This document shows positions 22,548-31,500 of a stretch of 42,719 nucleotides of DNA, in pieces. The position numbers and the translations under genes are program-made. Location: NCBI GenBank assembly GCA_022839745.1, contig JALHJB010000019.1:1-42719 (forward strand), given 5' to 3'. The stretch is from Actinomycetes bacterium (GTDB taxonomy: Bacteria > Actinomycetota > Coriobacteriia > Anaerosomatales > Anaerosomataceae). Positions within the stretch are counted from its first letter, which is position 1, and the number at the start of each line of letters is the position of its first letter. The notes under the pieces were generated by a model. That model was not told the origin of the DNA and did not search any database. It was given only the letters and a program-made list of their open reading frames with translations.

Positions 22548-22850
22548 CTAGCGCAGGGACAGGTACTCGGCCAGGGCGGTGGCCTCATCGTCGGTGAGCT
22601 GCGCGCCCTTCGCGATCATCTCGTCGATCACAGCCGCCCAGCCGACGGCGTCGTAGTCCTCAGCAAGCACCCTGTCGAGCGAGTGGCAGCTGCCGCACTT
22701 CGCGTTCAGGATCTCCTCGCCATCGAGCCCGGTCGCTTCGCCAGGTGTGGGCTCCGGTTCGGGCACCGGCTCGGGCTCAGTGCCGCCGCACCCGCCAGCG
22801 AACGCCATGAGCGCGAGCACGAGTGTCACAACAGCGAACTTCTTCACCAT
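22548..22850 (-). CDS. small class I-type cytochrome c lipoprotein
   Basis: A 100-residue exported monohaem cytochrome. A signal peptide (MVKKFAVVTLVLALMAFA) ends in a lipobox-like AGGC with Cys21, so it is probably membrane-anchored. A Pro/Glu linker (about 24-40) leads to a haem-binding CGSCH at 52-56, and a Met in IDEMIAKGAQLTDDE is a likely distal ligand. The C-terminal EATALAEYLSLR is typical of cytochrome c class I. ATG at 22850 follows GGAGGGA. It is encoded downstream of an alpha/beta hydrolase on the same strand. The redox partner is unknown; a multiheme cytochrome is encoded 4 kb away. Confidence 0.88.
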   Translation of the reverse strand: MVKKFAVVTLVLALMAFAGGCGGTEPEPVPEPEPTPGEATGLDGEEILNAKCGSCHSLDRVLAEDYDAVGWAAVIDEMIAKGAQLTDDEATALAEYLSLR

Positions 22851-22884
22851 CGATCGTCCCTCCGGTCTATCGTCAGCGTATCGC

Positions 22885-23790
22885 CTACGACAGGGTGTAG
22901 ATACCCCTCGCGGCATCCCGGGACACGCGCACACGGTCGGCATCCAGGAGCGGCGTGTAGTCACGAACGTAGTCCTCGAATGTGAGCGGCTCCGGTGGCG
23001 CGTGGTACTCCCAGTCGAACGTTTCCACGACCAGGTCGCCGAAGTTCTCATGCACGAACCGCCCTGTACGGTCGTACTCGAGCAGCGGGTCCAACCGCGA
23101 CATGCCAAAGAAGCACGGCTGCGGGTACGGTCCGGCCAGATCTTCCTCGGTCACGGTAAGGACCTCGCGCACCTGGGCCACAAGGACGTCGAGCGTGGAG
23201 GGCGAGAAGCCCATCAGCCGCTCACGGATGTCGGTGGGCGATTCGAAGCCACCGATCTCCTGCATGAACCAGGAGAGGACGCGCACCGCTGACTCGTTGC
23301 CAAGGAGTCGCGCCACCGCGTTGCGCGGGATGCTGAAGCCGAGCGTGGAGACGAGTGCGGACACGAGCGCGCGATCGATGGGCGGCCGCGTGAGGGCCCG
23401 GTTGCTCACGCACGGCGAGAGCAACCCCACCTTGTTGACACGCTCCCCCAGCCCCTGCAGGGCGCGCAGCGTGAGGATGCCGCCAAAGGAGAAGCCGAGC
23501 AGCGCGAAGTCGTTGACGCCGAGGTGGTCCGCCAGGTCTCCGATCACACCGGAGAGCCGCACGCTCGAGAAGCCCTCCTCCAGCGGCGAGCTGCCGCCAT
23601 GGCCGGGCATCTCGAAGAAGTAGGCGCGGTAGTGCTGGCCCAAGAACTGGATCATCGGCGCCCAGTCTTCGATCAGGCTGATGGTGGCCGGGACGATGAT
23701 GAGCGGCGGTCCGTCTCCGCACGCCGCGTACCTCAGAGAGGTGGCGGACAGCTCGGCCTGATGGATGGACACCGGTGGCGGTACTGACAC
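22885..23790 (-). CDS. alpha/beta hydrolase
   Basis: A cytosolic hydrolase of about 301 residues with the alpha/beta hydrolase fold. The oxyanion region is ATISLIEDWAPM, followed by YFFEMPGHGGSSP. The nucleophile elbow is LLGFSFGGILTL, with the serine in GFSFGG. A probable acid lies in GMSRLDPLLEY, but the final His is not certain (candidates in YHAPPEPLTF). The substrate is unknown. I prefer the GTG at 23790 because GAGGAG lies nine bases upstream; an ATG at 23811 has no ribosome site and would add 7 residues. It is divergent from the DUF5677-like gene and runs towards the cytochrome c lipoprotein gene. Confidence 0.85.
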   Translation of the reverse strand: MSVPPPVSIHQAELSATSLRYAACGDGPPLIIVPATISLIEDWAPMIQFLGQHYRAYFFEMPGHGGSSPLEEGFSSVRLSGVIGDLADHLGVNDFALLGFSFGGILTLRALQGLGERVNKVGLLSPCVSNRALTRPPIDRALVSALVSTLGFSIPRNAVARLLGNESAVRVLSWFMQEIGGFESPTDIRERLMGFSPSTLDVLVAQVREVLTVTEEDLAGPYPQPCFFGMSRLDPLLEYDRTGRFVHENFGDLVVETFDWEYHAPPEPLTFEDYVRDYTPLLDADRVRVSRDAARGIYTLS

Positions 23791-23903
23791 GGGCGCAGGC
23801 TCCTCGCACATGAAGACAGGGCGGTTGAGGGTATCATGTCCCCAACACCGACACCGAACAAGGAGCCGACATCACTTCGTATCCGGAATCCACGCGAGAC
23901 GCG

Positions 23904-24623
23904 GTGCTCAGCGAGGCGAAGACAGCGTTGGCGGCCGTGCGTGCACCACTTGACGCTGGCCTCGAGGTCGACGATGCGCCCCACGCGCTTCTCGCCTCGA
24001 TCTTCCTCGTCCGCTCGGTGAGGAACCTCGCCGCTGTGCTTGTGCTGTGCGAGGCCGGGTGGGCGCCGGAGGCGCAGACGATCCTGCGCGCGATGGTGGA
24101 AGACATGGTGACGCTGGCGTACGTCTCCACCGATCCCGAGAAGCTCGCACCGCAGTGGCTGGCCTTTGAGAACCGCCGGCTGCCCGATGCCGAGGAGTTG
24201 CTGGCCGCCTTCACCGGTGGCGAGGCCCCTCAGCGCGAAGACCGCCCCCGCTACGAGCGCTGGACGCGGCTGAGCTTCAAAGCCATGGCGGAACGGGCCG
24301 ACGACGTGGTGCCCGGGCTCACGGAGTATCTCGGCTACGTGTACCCGATCCTCTCGGACCGCGCGCACGGCAACACCTCGGCCAGCGGCATGTACCTGCG
24401 CATGCACCCCGACGGCGCGCTCGAGCCGCTGTACCTGCCCTCCGGAAGCCAGGTCGCGATCACGCTCTGCAACGCCGTGACCGCCGCGTACACCACCGCC
24501 GAACGCGCCCGGTCCCTCGGCGTCTCGCTCGACCTCGGGCCGGTGGAGGATGCCGAGCGGCGCGTATACGAAGCGTGCGGCCTGCCGGTATCGGGCGAAG
24601 GCGCCAAGCCGGTCGACGGGTGA
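23904..24623 (+). CDS. DUF5677-like protein
   Basis: A helical cytosolic protein of about 239 residues resembling DUF5677 proteins, whose function is unknown. Key stretches are IFLVRSVRNLAAVLVLCEAG, APEAQTILRAMVEDMVTLAY and YPILSDRAHGNTSA. The start is unclear. The only normal start codon is the GTG at 23904, which lacks a ribosome site. The frame is open back to 23829 without ATG, GTG or TTG, but an ATC at 23871 has a perfect AAGGAG five bases upstream (23860-23865). Translation may begin there, giving 11 more residues (ITSYPESTRDA). It is divergent from the alpha/beta hydrolase gene. Confidence 0.65.
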   Translation: MLSEAKTALAAVRAPLDAGLEVDDAPHALLASIFLVRSVRNLAAVLVLCEAGWAPEAQTILRAMVEDMVTLAYVSTDPEKLAPQWLAFENRRLPDAEELLAAFTGGEAPQREDRPRYERWTRLSFKAMAERADDVVPGLTEYLGYVYPILSDRAHGNTSASGMYLRMHPDGALEPLYLPSGSQVAITLCNAVTAAYTTAERARSLGVSLDLGPVEDAERRVYEACGLPVSGEGAKPVDG

Positions 24624-24972
24624 CGCTGCGCTCGCCGCTCTGACCCGGATGACGCTTGACCGCAATCTGTAGTATGCTCCGAGGCGATGGGGCACACGAT
24701 GATGCGATATGCCCGTCCGACCCGCCGGCTGTGCGGTTCCGCCACCGGTCAGGTTCCTTTCACTCCCCTCTGGCAGCCCACGCGCCTCGTTCCGCGCATC
24801 CGGCGACACATCGCCTTCACCCTCGAGCAGCCGGCGACGTGCCATTCCTCCGTGCAGCTCCGCCACGTGAAGCGCATATTCACCGCGCACTGATACCCTC
24901 TGCGCGCGCTATCATTGCTCAGTCAGATCTCGCGCCAACACCCGGCGCACCCGACAAAGGGAGACTCCCCCG
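24624..24972 (+). other. intergenic region before the cation transporter gene
   Basis: About 350 bases with no gene I can support. A 68-codon frame at 24687-24893 has an Arg/Pro/His-rich product and no ribosome site, and I do not call it. The stretch is long for this window and could hold the leader or control region of the cation transporter gene, but I see no riboswitch consensus or clear promoter. Confidence 0.4.
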
Positions 24973-25902
24973 ATGGCTGGACACGGCGGCTCGAAAACGG
25001 CGGTCATCGCCGCGGTAGTGGGCAACCTCATCATTGCGATCATCAAGTTCATCGCGGCGGCGATCACCGGCTCCTCGGCGATGATCTCCGAGGGCATCCA
25101 CTCGCTCGTGGACACCGGCAACGGCGGCCTGCTGCTGCTCGGCATGAACCGGGCCAAACGCCCGGCCGATGAGGGCCATCCCTTCGGTCACGGGAAGGCG
25201 CTCTACTTCTGGACGCTCGTGGTGTCGGTATCGATCTTTGGCATCGGTGGCGGCATGTCACTCTACGAGGGCATCTCGCACATCCGTCATGTGGCCCCAA
25301 ACGCCGTGCTTGGCGACCCCACAGTCAACTACATCGTGCTCGGCATCGCGGTGCTCGTTGAGGGCTGGTCGTTCAGCGTGGCGATGCGCGAGTTCATCAA
25401 GGCGAAGGGGTCGAAAGGGAGCTGGGAGTACATCCGCTCGGCGAAGGACCCCAGCACGTACACCGTGGTGCTGGAGGACAGCGCGGCCATGACCGGTCTC
25501 GTCTTCGCGTTCCTCGGCGTGTTCTTTGGCCACCTGCTGGGCAACCCCTACCTTGATGGTGTTGCCTCGATACTGATCGGCCTGCTGCTGATGGCCGTGG
25601 CGTTCGTGCTGGCGTTCGAGACGAAGGGGCTGCTGCTCGGCGAGGGCGTGGATGCCGCGACGCTTGCCGATATGCGCCGTCGCATCGAAGCCGATCCGGC
25701 TGTGAGCGGCGTGGGCGACATCCTCACGATGTACATGGGGCCGCACGAGCTCCTTGTGAACCTCGGCGTGCAGTTCGCGCCGGGCACGAGCGTGGAGGAG
25801 AGCCGCAAGGCGATCGGGCGCATCGAGGCCGACATCGCGGGTGCCTATCCCGAGTGCACGCGCATCTACATCGAGGCGGAGTCGCTGCGCGCTCCCGCGT
25901 AG
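24973..25902 (+). CDS. cation diffusion facilitator family transporter
   Basis: A 309-residue inner-membrane metal exporter exchanging a divalent cation for protons. Six hydrophobic segments are visible, from AVIAAVVGNLIIAIIKFIAA to ASILIGLLLMAVAFVLAFE. The metal-site motifs are SEGIHSLVDTGN (usual H-x-x-x-D) and VLEDSAAMTG (a D/E pair). A His/Gly patch EGHPFGHGKA lies between helices. The C-terminal cytosolic domain includes ILTMYMGPHELLVNLGVQF. The metal (Zn, Fe, Mn or Co) cannot be told. ATG follows AAAGGGAG. The gene converges on a membrane-protein gene with only 9 bases between the stops. Confidence 0.92.
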   Translation: MAGHGGSKTAVIAAVVGNLIIAIIKFIAAAITGSSAMISEGIHSLVDTGNGGLLLLGMNRAKRPADEGHPFGHGKALYFWTLVVSVSIFGIGGGMSLYEGISHIRHVAPNAVLGDPTVNYIVLGIAVLVEGWSFSVAMREFIKAKGSKGSWEYIRSAKDPSTYTVVLEDSAAMTGLVFAFLGVFFGHLLGNPYLDGVASILIGLLLMAVAFVLAFETKGLLLGEGVDAATLADMRRRIEADPAVSGVGDILTMYMGPHELLVNLGVQFAPGTSVEESRKAIGRIEADIAGAYPECTRIYIEAESLRAPA

Positions 25903-25911
25903 CGCTCCCGG

Positions 25912-26616
25912 CTACAGCGCCTCGGTGATGATGCGGGCCACGGCCGCCTCGGCCTCGCGCCTGAGCGCGACGACCTCCGGGTCGAGATCGAGCGCGTGAT
26001 GTAGGTGGTCGGTGAGCGCGTGCCCGCGCTTGAGGCTGACCCACCGCAGACGCCGGGCAAGGCGCTCCCACGGGTTCCCGCGATTGCGCGCCCAGAACCA
26101 GACGAGCACCGCAGCGGGGATGAGCAGCGCCAGCGCTCCCACCCACGTGTGGCGCGGGATGAGGACCACGCCGCCCGCGGCAAAGGCGAGGCCAGTGATG
26201 AGCCAGGCGATGGGCGTGGGCTGGTTGATCACCAGGAACATCAGCTTGGGCACCTCGATCACATCGCCGCGCGCACGTGCGCCGATCTCCTCGCGCCGCA
26301 TGCGGATGTAGATGGCGAGCGTGCCCCTGCGGTGCCGCATGTCCCAGAGCGTGAGCAGCAGGAACGAGGCGAGGATCACACCAGCTGCCCAGCCCACCAG
26401 GGGTGAACGATCCGCGAGCGCAACCACGGCCCCCGCACCCGCGGACACGGCCGCCGCCACGTACAGCGGGGGGATCGAGTACAGCGGCTCGCTCAGCCGG
26501 GCGTCCGCCACACGGTCGACATCGCTCGAGAGCAGGTACCCCACGCCGATCGGGTCCCGGAGCGATGCGGCCAGGACGAACAGCGCGAACACGACCATGC
26601 CGAGCAGGAACGACAT
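25912..26616 (-). CDS. membrane protein of unknown function
   Basis: A 234-residue protein not assigned to a family. It has an N-terminal helix (MSFLLGMVVFALFVLAASL), then two hydrophobic segments (about 50-95: LYVAAAVSAGAGAVVALA and GWAAGVILASFLLLTLW), a charged stretch (MRHRRGTLAIYIRMRREEIG), two more membrane segments (about 130-172), and a charged C-terminal tail (ALDLDPEVVALRREAEAAV). ATG at 26616 has AAGGGG upstream. It is divergent from the multiheme cytochrome gene, 148 bases away. No motif suggests a transport or enzyme role. Confidence 0.7.
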   Translation of the reverse strand: MSFLLGMVVFALFVLAASLRDPIGVGYLLSSDVDRVADARLSEPLYSIPPLYVAAAVSAGAGAVVALADRSPLVGWAAGVILASFLLLTLWDMRHRRGTLAIYIRMRREEIGARARGDVIEVPKLMFLVINQPTPIAWLITGLAFAAGGVVLIPRHTWVGALALLIPAAVLVWFWARNRGNPWERLARRLRWVSLKRGHALTDHLHHALDLDPEVVALRREAEAAVARIITEAL

Positions 26617-26722
26617 GCGGGCAACCCCTTGCGAGTAGGCCAGAGCGCGAGCATCCGGAATGGTATGGATTGTCTACGGTACCACTGACCGGTTCCCTGC
26701 ATAGAGGTGGTATCCGTTCGGT

Positions 26723-26732
26723 TACACTGGAC
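26723..26732 (+). promoter_or_regulatory. TACACTGGAC element before the multiheme cytochrome
   Basis: Lies 32 bases before the ATG at 26764. Read as a -10 box it puts the start point near 26735 with a ribosome site (GGAGGAA) in the leader. Confidence 0.45.
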
Positions 26733-26763
26733 GTGAGAACGCACCGGACGGAGGAATGTCGCA

Positions 26764-27933
26764 ATGTGGCGGTCACTGAAAGCGTGGTTCACCTCGGCCA
26801 CCAAGCCTGAGCTCATGATGTGGCTTGGCGTGCTGCTCGTCGCGGGGCTCGGCTTCGTGCTTGCGAGCACCAGCGGCACGTCGTCGAACTGGTTCTGCAC
26901 GGAGCCATGCCACAACGTGCACTACGACAACACCCTCACATTCAACGCTGGCTCGCACATCATGGTGTCGTGCGCGGCGTGTCACGAGCCGTTCGAGGGC
27001 GGCCTGATCGCCCTTACGCTCGCGAAGATCGAGGTGGCACCCGACCTCATCCCCACCGTCATGGGCACCTACCCGATGCCGCTCAACGAGAACCACTCGG
27101 TGGCGCTCGAGATGGGCGACCACTTCTGCACGCAGTGCCACAACCTCGACACGCGCGAGGTGAACCCGTCGTTCGGCATCATCATCGACCATGCCGCCCA
27201 CACCGACCGCGGCATCACGTGCGCCTCGTGCCACAACCGTGTGGCGCACCCCGAAGAGGGAATCGAGTACACGCAGGAGGGCAACCGCCATCACGAGGAC
27301 TGGATGACCATGGACGCGTGCTACCGCTGCCATGGCCTCGAGGACGGGGCCCAGGCCCCGGGCTCATGCGAGACCTGCCACACCGCCGCCTTCGACCTGG
27401 TGCCGACAAGCCATGACGCGAGCGGCTGGTACGAGAAGTTCGGCGAAAGCGGCGGTCACGCTGCCGCATATGCGGAGGAGACCTCACGGGTGGCACAGGC
27501 CGAGGAATGGGTGGCGGGCCTGGAAGCGGTCGAGCACACCGAGGCGCCTGAAGGCCTCGGCTACGAGCAGACGGTCAACACCTGCTACACCTGCCACACC
27601 AAGCAGTACTGCACCGACTGCCACGGCGGGCTCGAGATGCCGCACCCCGCCAGCTTTGCCACCGAGCACGGCGCGCTCGGCCTCGAGAACCCGGCCGGAT
27701 GCGCCACCTGCCACGCGCGCAACGAGGCCGAGGCGGCGGGCACCGGATTCTGCAACGCCTGCCACCACCCCGCCAGCACCGCCGGAACACCCTGGGTGAA
27801 GCAGCACTTCACAGCGGTGGCCGAGCAGGGTGCAAAGGGCTGCTTCGAGTGCCACGACCCGCTGTACTGCGAAACGTGCCACGTGAGCGGGGCCGAAGCG
27901 GCCGAGGCGTTCATGCGCCAGAACGCGCAGTAG
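26764..27933 (+). CDS. NapC/NrfH-anchored multiheme cytochrome c (up to 12 haems)
   Basis: A 389-residue cytochrome held to the membrane by one N-terminal helix (about 17-35, LMMWLGVLLVAGLGFVLAS) and otherwise outside the cytoplasm. I count eleven CxxCH motifs: CAACH, CTQCH, CASCH, CYRCH, CETCH, CYTCH, CTDCH, CATCH, CNACH, CFECH and CETCH. The first site after the anchor is CTEPCH (45-50), with three residues between the cysteines instead of two. The anchor plus the early layout resembles NapC/NirT/NrfH quinol dehydrogenases, which pass electrons from the quinone pool to periplasmic or surface oxidoreductases. No partner reductase is in the window. The family is common in anaerobic respirers, including metal reducers. 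Confidence 0.93.
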   Translation: MWRSLKAWFTSATKPELMMWLGVLLVAGLGFVLASTSGTSSNWFCTEPCHNVHYDNTLTFNAGSHIMVSCAACHEPFEGGLIALTLAKIEVAPDLIPTVMGTYPMPLNENHSVALEMGDHFCTQCHNLDTREVNPSFGIIIDHAAHTDRGITCASCHNRVAHPEEGIEYTQEGNRHHEDWMTMDACYRCHGLEDGAQAPGSCETCHTAAFDLVPTSHDASGWYEKFGESGGHAAAYAEETSRVAQAEEWVAGLEAVEHTEAPEGLGYEQTVNTCYTCHTKQYCTDCHGGLEMPHPASFATEHGALGLENPAGCATCHARNEAEAAGTGFCNACHHPASTAGTPWVKQHFTAVAEQGAKGCFECHDPLYCETCHVSGAEAAEAFMRQNAQ

Positions 27934-27975
27934 CGTTCGCGGGGCCGGGACCGCGCGAGGCGGCCGTGCCAGAGG

Positions 27976-28419
27976 CTAGTGCGGCTGGATGCACGCCTGG
28001 TCGGCCGGCCTGTCGGCGGTGATCGCCTGGGCGCGCACGAAGCCGATCAGCGCGCGGTCGTACTCGTCCACGTGGCTCGTCAACCAGTCGCGGAGCAGGT
28101 CCACCAGCGGCTGCATGGTCGTGAGCGTGCCTGCCCGGAAATCGAGCACTGCCGTGCGCGCCGTGTCCGCGAACCGCCGGTGGTCGGCGATATGCGGCTC
28201 CGCGAGCGCGACGTCGTAGCCCGAGCGCCGCATGAGATCTTCCTCGGTCAGGAAGTGGCCGTCCACGTGATCCATCAGCCGCTCGAGCACACGCATGAGC
28301 TCATCGGGCCGGTCGTCTGCCGTCAGGATGTCATCAAGCAGCTGGTGGATGGCGCGATGCTGCTCGTCGACGAGCGGGTCGCCCGTCACCAGTGACGGGT
28401 CCAAGCGGTGTTCGCTCAC
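27976..28419 (-). CDS. bacteriohemerythrin (second)
   Basis: A 147-residue di-iron hemerythrin, different from the one at 10980. Ligands visible: His in DEQHRAIH, His and Glu in HFLTEEDLM, two His in EPHIADHRRF, then His and Asp in TSHVDEYDRAL. The N-terminal LDPSLVTGDPLVDEQH is typical. GTG at 28419 follows GGGAGG. It is encoded convergently with the multiheme cytochrome, 42 bases apart. Two hemerythrins alongside cytochromes fit a microaerobic or anaerobic cell that must bind or sense oxygen, but that link is inferred. Confidence 0.9.
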   Translation of the reverse strand: MSEHRLDPSLVTGDPLVDEQHRAIHQLLDDILTADDRPDELMRVLERLMDHVDGHFLTEEDLMRRSGYDVALAEPHIADHRRFADTARTAVLDFRAGTLTTMQPLVDLLRDWLTSHVDEYDRALIGFVRAQAITADRPADQACIQPH

Positions 28420-28509
28420 GTGGGACCTCCCTCGCCTGTGTCAGCCAGTGCGCCGCCCGATTATGACCGAGAGCGCGAGCGGCCGTCCACCCGGGCCGGG
28501 CGTGGCGAG

Positions 28510-28542
28510 GACCCCGCTCACCCGCAATGGGCGAACGGGGCC
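28510..28542 (-). terminator. hairpin after the giant surface protein gene
   Basis: On the minus strand GGCCCCGTTCGCCC pairs with GGGTGAGCGGGGTC over 14 positions with three wobbles, loop ATTGC, starting 21 bases past the stop at 28564. No T-tract follows. Confidence 0.55.
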
Positions 28543-28563
28543 TTCGTGTGCCGCCTGTAAGCG

Positions 28564-31500
28564 CTACTGCAGCGCGTGGACCACAGCGTCTCGTATCGCC
28601 TGCGGTACGGCGCCGGTGCCGCCGAGGAAACGCACCTCGGAGATCGACGCCTTGTTGGCGGTGAGGGTGGCCTGCACCCCGCTATGCAGGTAACCGGGGT
28701 GCGCAAGCAGCATGACCGAGCCGCTTGCGCCCTGGAGCGCGCCGCCCGCAAGCGCGTCGGGGAAGTCCTCGCCGGTGGCGATGGCCAGACGGTCCCAGCC
28801 AAGGTCGACGTGCGTGACACCGTAGGTGGCCACAGCGACCGCCGTGTCGTAGCGGTTGGCGCCGAAGAGGCGGTCGACCTTGGCGTCGGTGAAGGCGTTC
28901 TCGAGCTTGATCTCGAGCGAAGCGGGCACCACGCCGGTGCCGCCCAGGATCAGTGCCGAGGAAACGCCATCGCCGTCCATGGTCCCCACAAGCGTGTCGT
29001 GATTGGCCGGGTTCGGGTGAACGAGGTAGATGGGCCAGCCCTTGGCGGCTGCGAGCGGAGAGGCGCCGAGTGCGTCCGGGAAGCTCTCGCCGGTGGCAAC
29101 GAAGGCCGTGCCGTCCCAACCGCCGTTCTCGGCTTTCACGCGCTCGGCGATCTTCTCGGCGGTCTGGTAGCGGTTCGCGCCATCGATGCGCTCTATCTCG
29201 GTCACGCCGGGAAGCGCATCAAGCCCGGCGAAGACCGACGCGCTCACGGCGCCGGTGCCGCCGAGCACGATCACGTGGCTCGCGCCCAACCGGTCGATCT
29301 CGGTCTTCACCGCATTGGCGAGCACGGTAGGCTCGGTGAGGAGGATCGGCGCGTTGAGCACGCCCGCGAGCGCCGATCCGCCGAGGGCGTCGGGGAAGCT
29401 GCGTGCGGTCGCAATTACCACGTACTCGGAGCTGCCGGGCTCAAAGCCGAGCCTGGCGGCCTCGATCGCGGTCTCCACGCGGCCGGTGCCGGCGACTGGA
29501 GTGACGGTGACATCCGCGGGCGCGCTCACCGTGACGAGGAACGTCTGGGAAGAGGTCGCGGTACCGTCGCTCACACGTACGGTGATGCTGTAGGCACCGG
29601 CGGCAGACGGTGTCCAGGTGAACGCGCCTGCCGAGGAGATGGTAGCTCCCGCAGGTGCGCCCGCTCCGAGTGAGAAGGTCAGCGTGTTCGCGGGCAGGTC
29701 GGCGTCGGTGCCAAACGCCGTGAAGGACAGCGTCTGTCTGACGGTGGCCGACTTGCTCCCTATCGGTGCAAGGAGCGGGGTGCTGTTCACCTCGGTCACG
29801 GTGACGGTTATCGTCTCGGAGTCGGTCAAGGCGCCGTCTGAGACCACACACGTGATCGGGTACGAGCCGGGTCCTTGCGCCTCCGTCGGCGTCCATGTGA
29901 AGACGCCAGTGGCGGGATTGATCGAGGCCCCTGCCGGGGCGTCGGCGCCGAGCGAGTAGGTGAGCTGGTCATCGTTCGCGTCCGTCGCCTTCGCCGTGAA
30001 CGTGAGCGTGGAAAGCTCGGGCACCGATTTGGCGCCGATGGGGGCGAGTGTCGGTGGCGTGTTCACTTGGCCCGACCCGGTAACGGTGACCGTGAAGTTC
30101 TCAGAGTTCTGGCCCAGCCACTCTCCGTCCAGCACGAACATGACAAGCGAGTGCTCACCTACCTGGTCGGCCGTGGGGGTCCAGGTGAACACACCGGTCG
30201 AGTGATCGACGGCAGCTCCGGCTGGCGAGTTCAAACCGAGCGAGTACGACAGCACCTGCGCGGGGATGTCGACGTCGGTAGCCGTTGCGGTGAACCGAAG
30301 TTCGCTGCCCGCGGCCACCGTCTTATTTCCGATCGGGGCGAGGACGGGCGACTCGTTGTTCTCCCACACGGTGACCTCGAAGGTGCGGCTGTCGTACGCC
30401 TCGCCAACGCTCGCCCTGATCGTGATCCAGAACGTTCCGGGACCCTGGGCCTCGGAAGGCGTCCAGTTGAAGGCGCCGGAGACCGGGTCGATCGTGGCGC
30501 CTGATGGTGCGTCGACGAGCGAGTACGCGATCGGGCCGCCACCCTCGTGTGTCGCTTGGGCCGTGAATGTGATCGGGCTCAGTTCGCCTGCGGCCCTGTC
30601 GCTGATGGCGTCGAGCACCGGAGCTCCGACGTCGGGCAACGTCGTGGCCGACACCACGGCGGAATCATCGCCCCAGTAGTACGTGTAGCCGCTCCACTGC
30701 CGGTACGAGGAGTACGCCCCTTCGACCCAGTACTCGTAATCGGTGTTCGGCTCCAGCCCCTCATGGACCCACGCGCTGCGCGGGACGAACTCGCTTGCTG
30801 TGAAGGGCGCCGTGTAGGTCCAGGTCGCCGCTCCAACGGGGCGGTACCAGACGCGGTACCAGTACGCTCCCGGCACCGAATCCCAAATGACGCGGATGCG
30901 CGTGGCGCTCTCGGCCATCGCGCTGATGTTCTCCGGGGCGCTCGGCACGGGGGTCGCCACGGCAAGCGGTGAGTAGCCGCCGTAGATCTTCGTGTCGCCG
31001 AGGGTGCGGAACTCGCGGATCGTGTAGTAGTAGTACCGGCCGCCCCAGACTTCGGTGTCTTCGAGGCCGTCTACGGTACCGGCGACCGTTGCTATCACAT
31101 CGCCGCCGATCCAGGGCGAGATGTTCGGGTTCACCCAGTAGTCTTCCTGAAGAGCGGATTCCGTTCGGCGGATCTCATAGCCCTCGGCACCGGGGTTGGC
31201 CGTCCACGCCAGGGTGATCGAGTTGCTGCCTGTCGAGACTGCGGTCAGGCCGGAGACGGTCCCGGGGGGCGTCACGCCATCGGCCTTCGATGCTTCGGCC
31301 GTGCCGCCGTAGACGCCCATGTTGACGCGACCGCCGTTTGGAGCGGGCTCACTCGCGTACGCCAGACCCGGGTCGCCCCCGTTGATGCACGGGCTCGTTG
31401 TGGCGTCGGTCACCCAGGTCGAACCACTCAAGCGACCCGCCTGCGACTTGAGGTGGAAGTCGCCGCCCGCGGCGTCTGCGAACTGCGGATCGGCCACGAT

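Noticed and set aside
24656..24678. TTGACC and TATGCT as a promoter in the long intergenic region
   Set aside because: The spacer is only 11 bases.
24687..24893. A 68-codon frame before the cation transporter gene
   Set aside because: No ribosome site, product rich in Arg, Pro and His, no recognisable pattern.
26896..27900. Short repeats in the cytochrome gene as a DNA repeat array
   Set aside because: They are the CxxCH codons of the haem sites, not a non-coding repeat.
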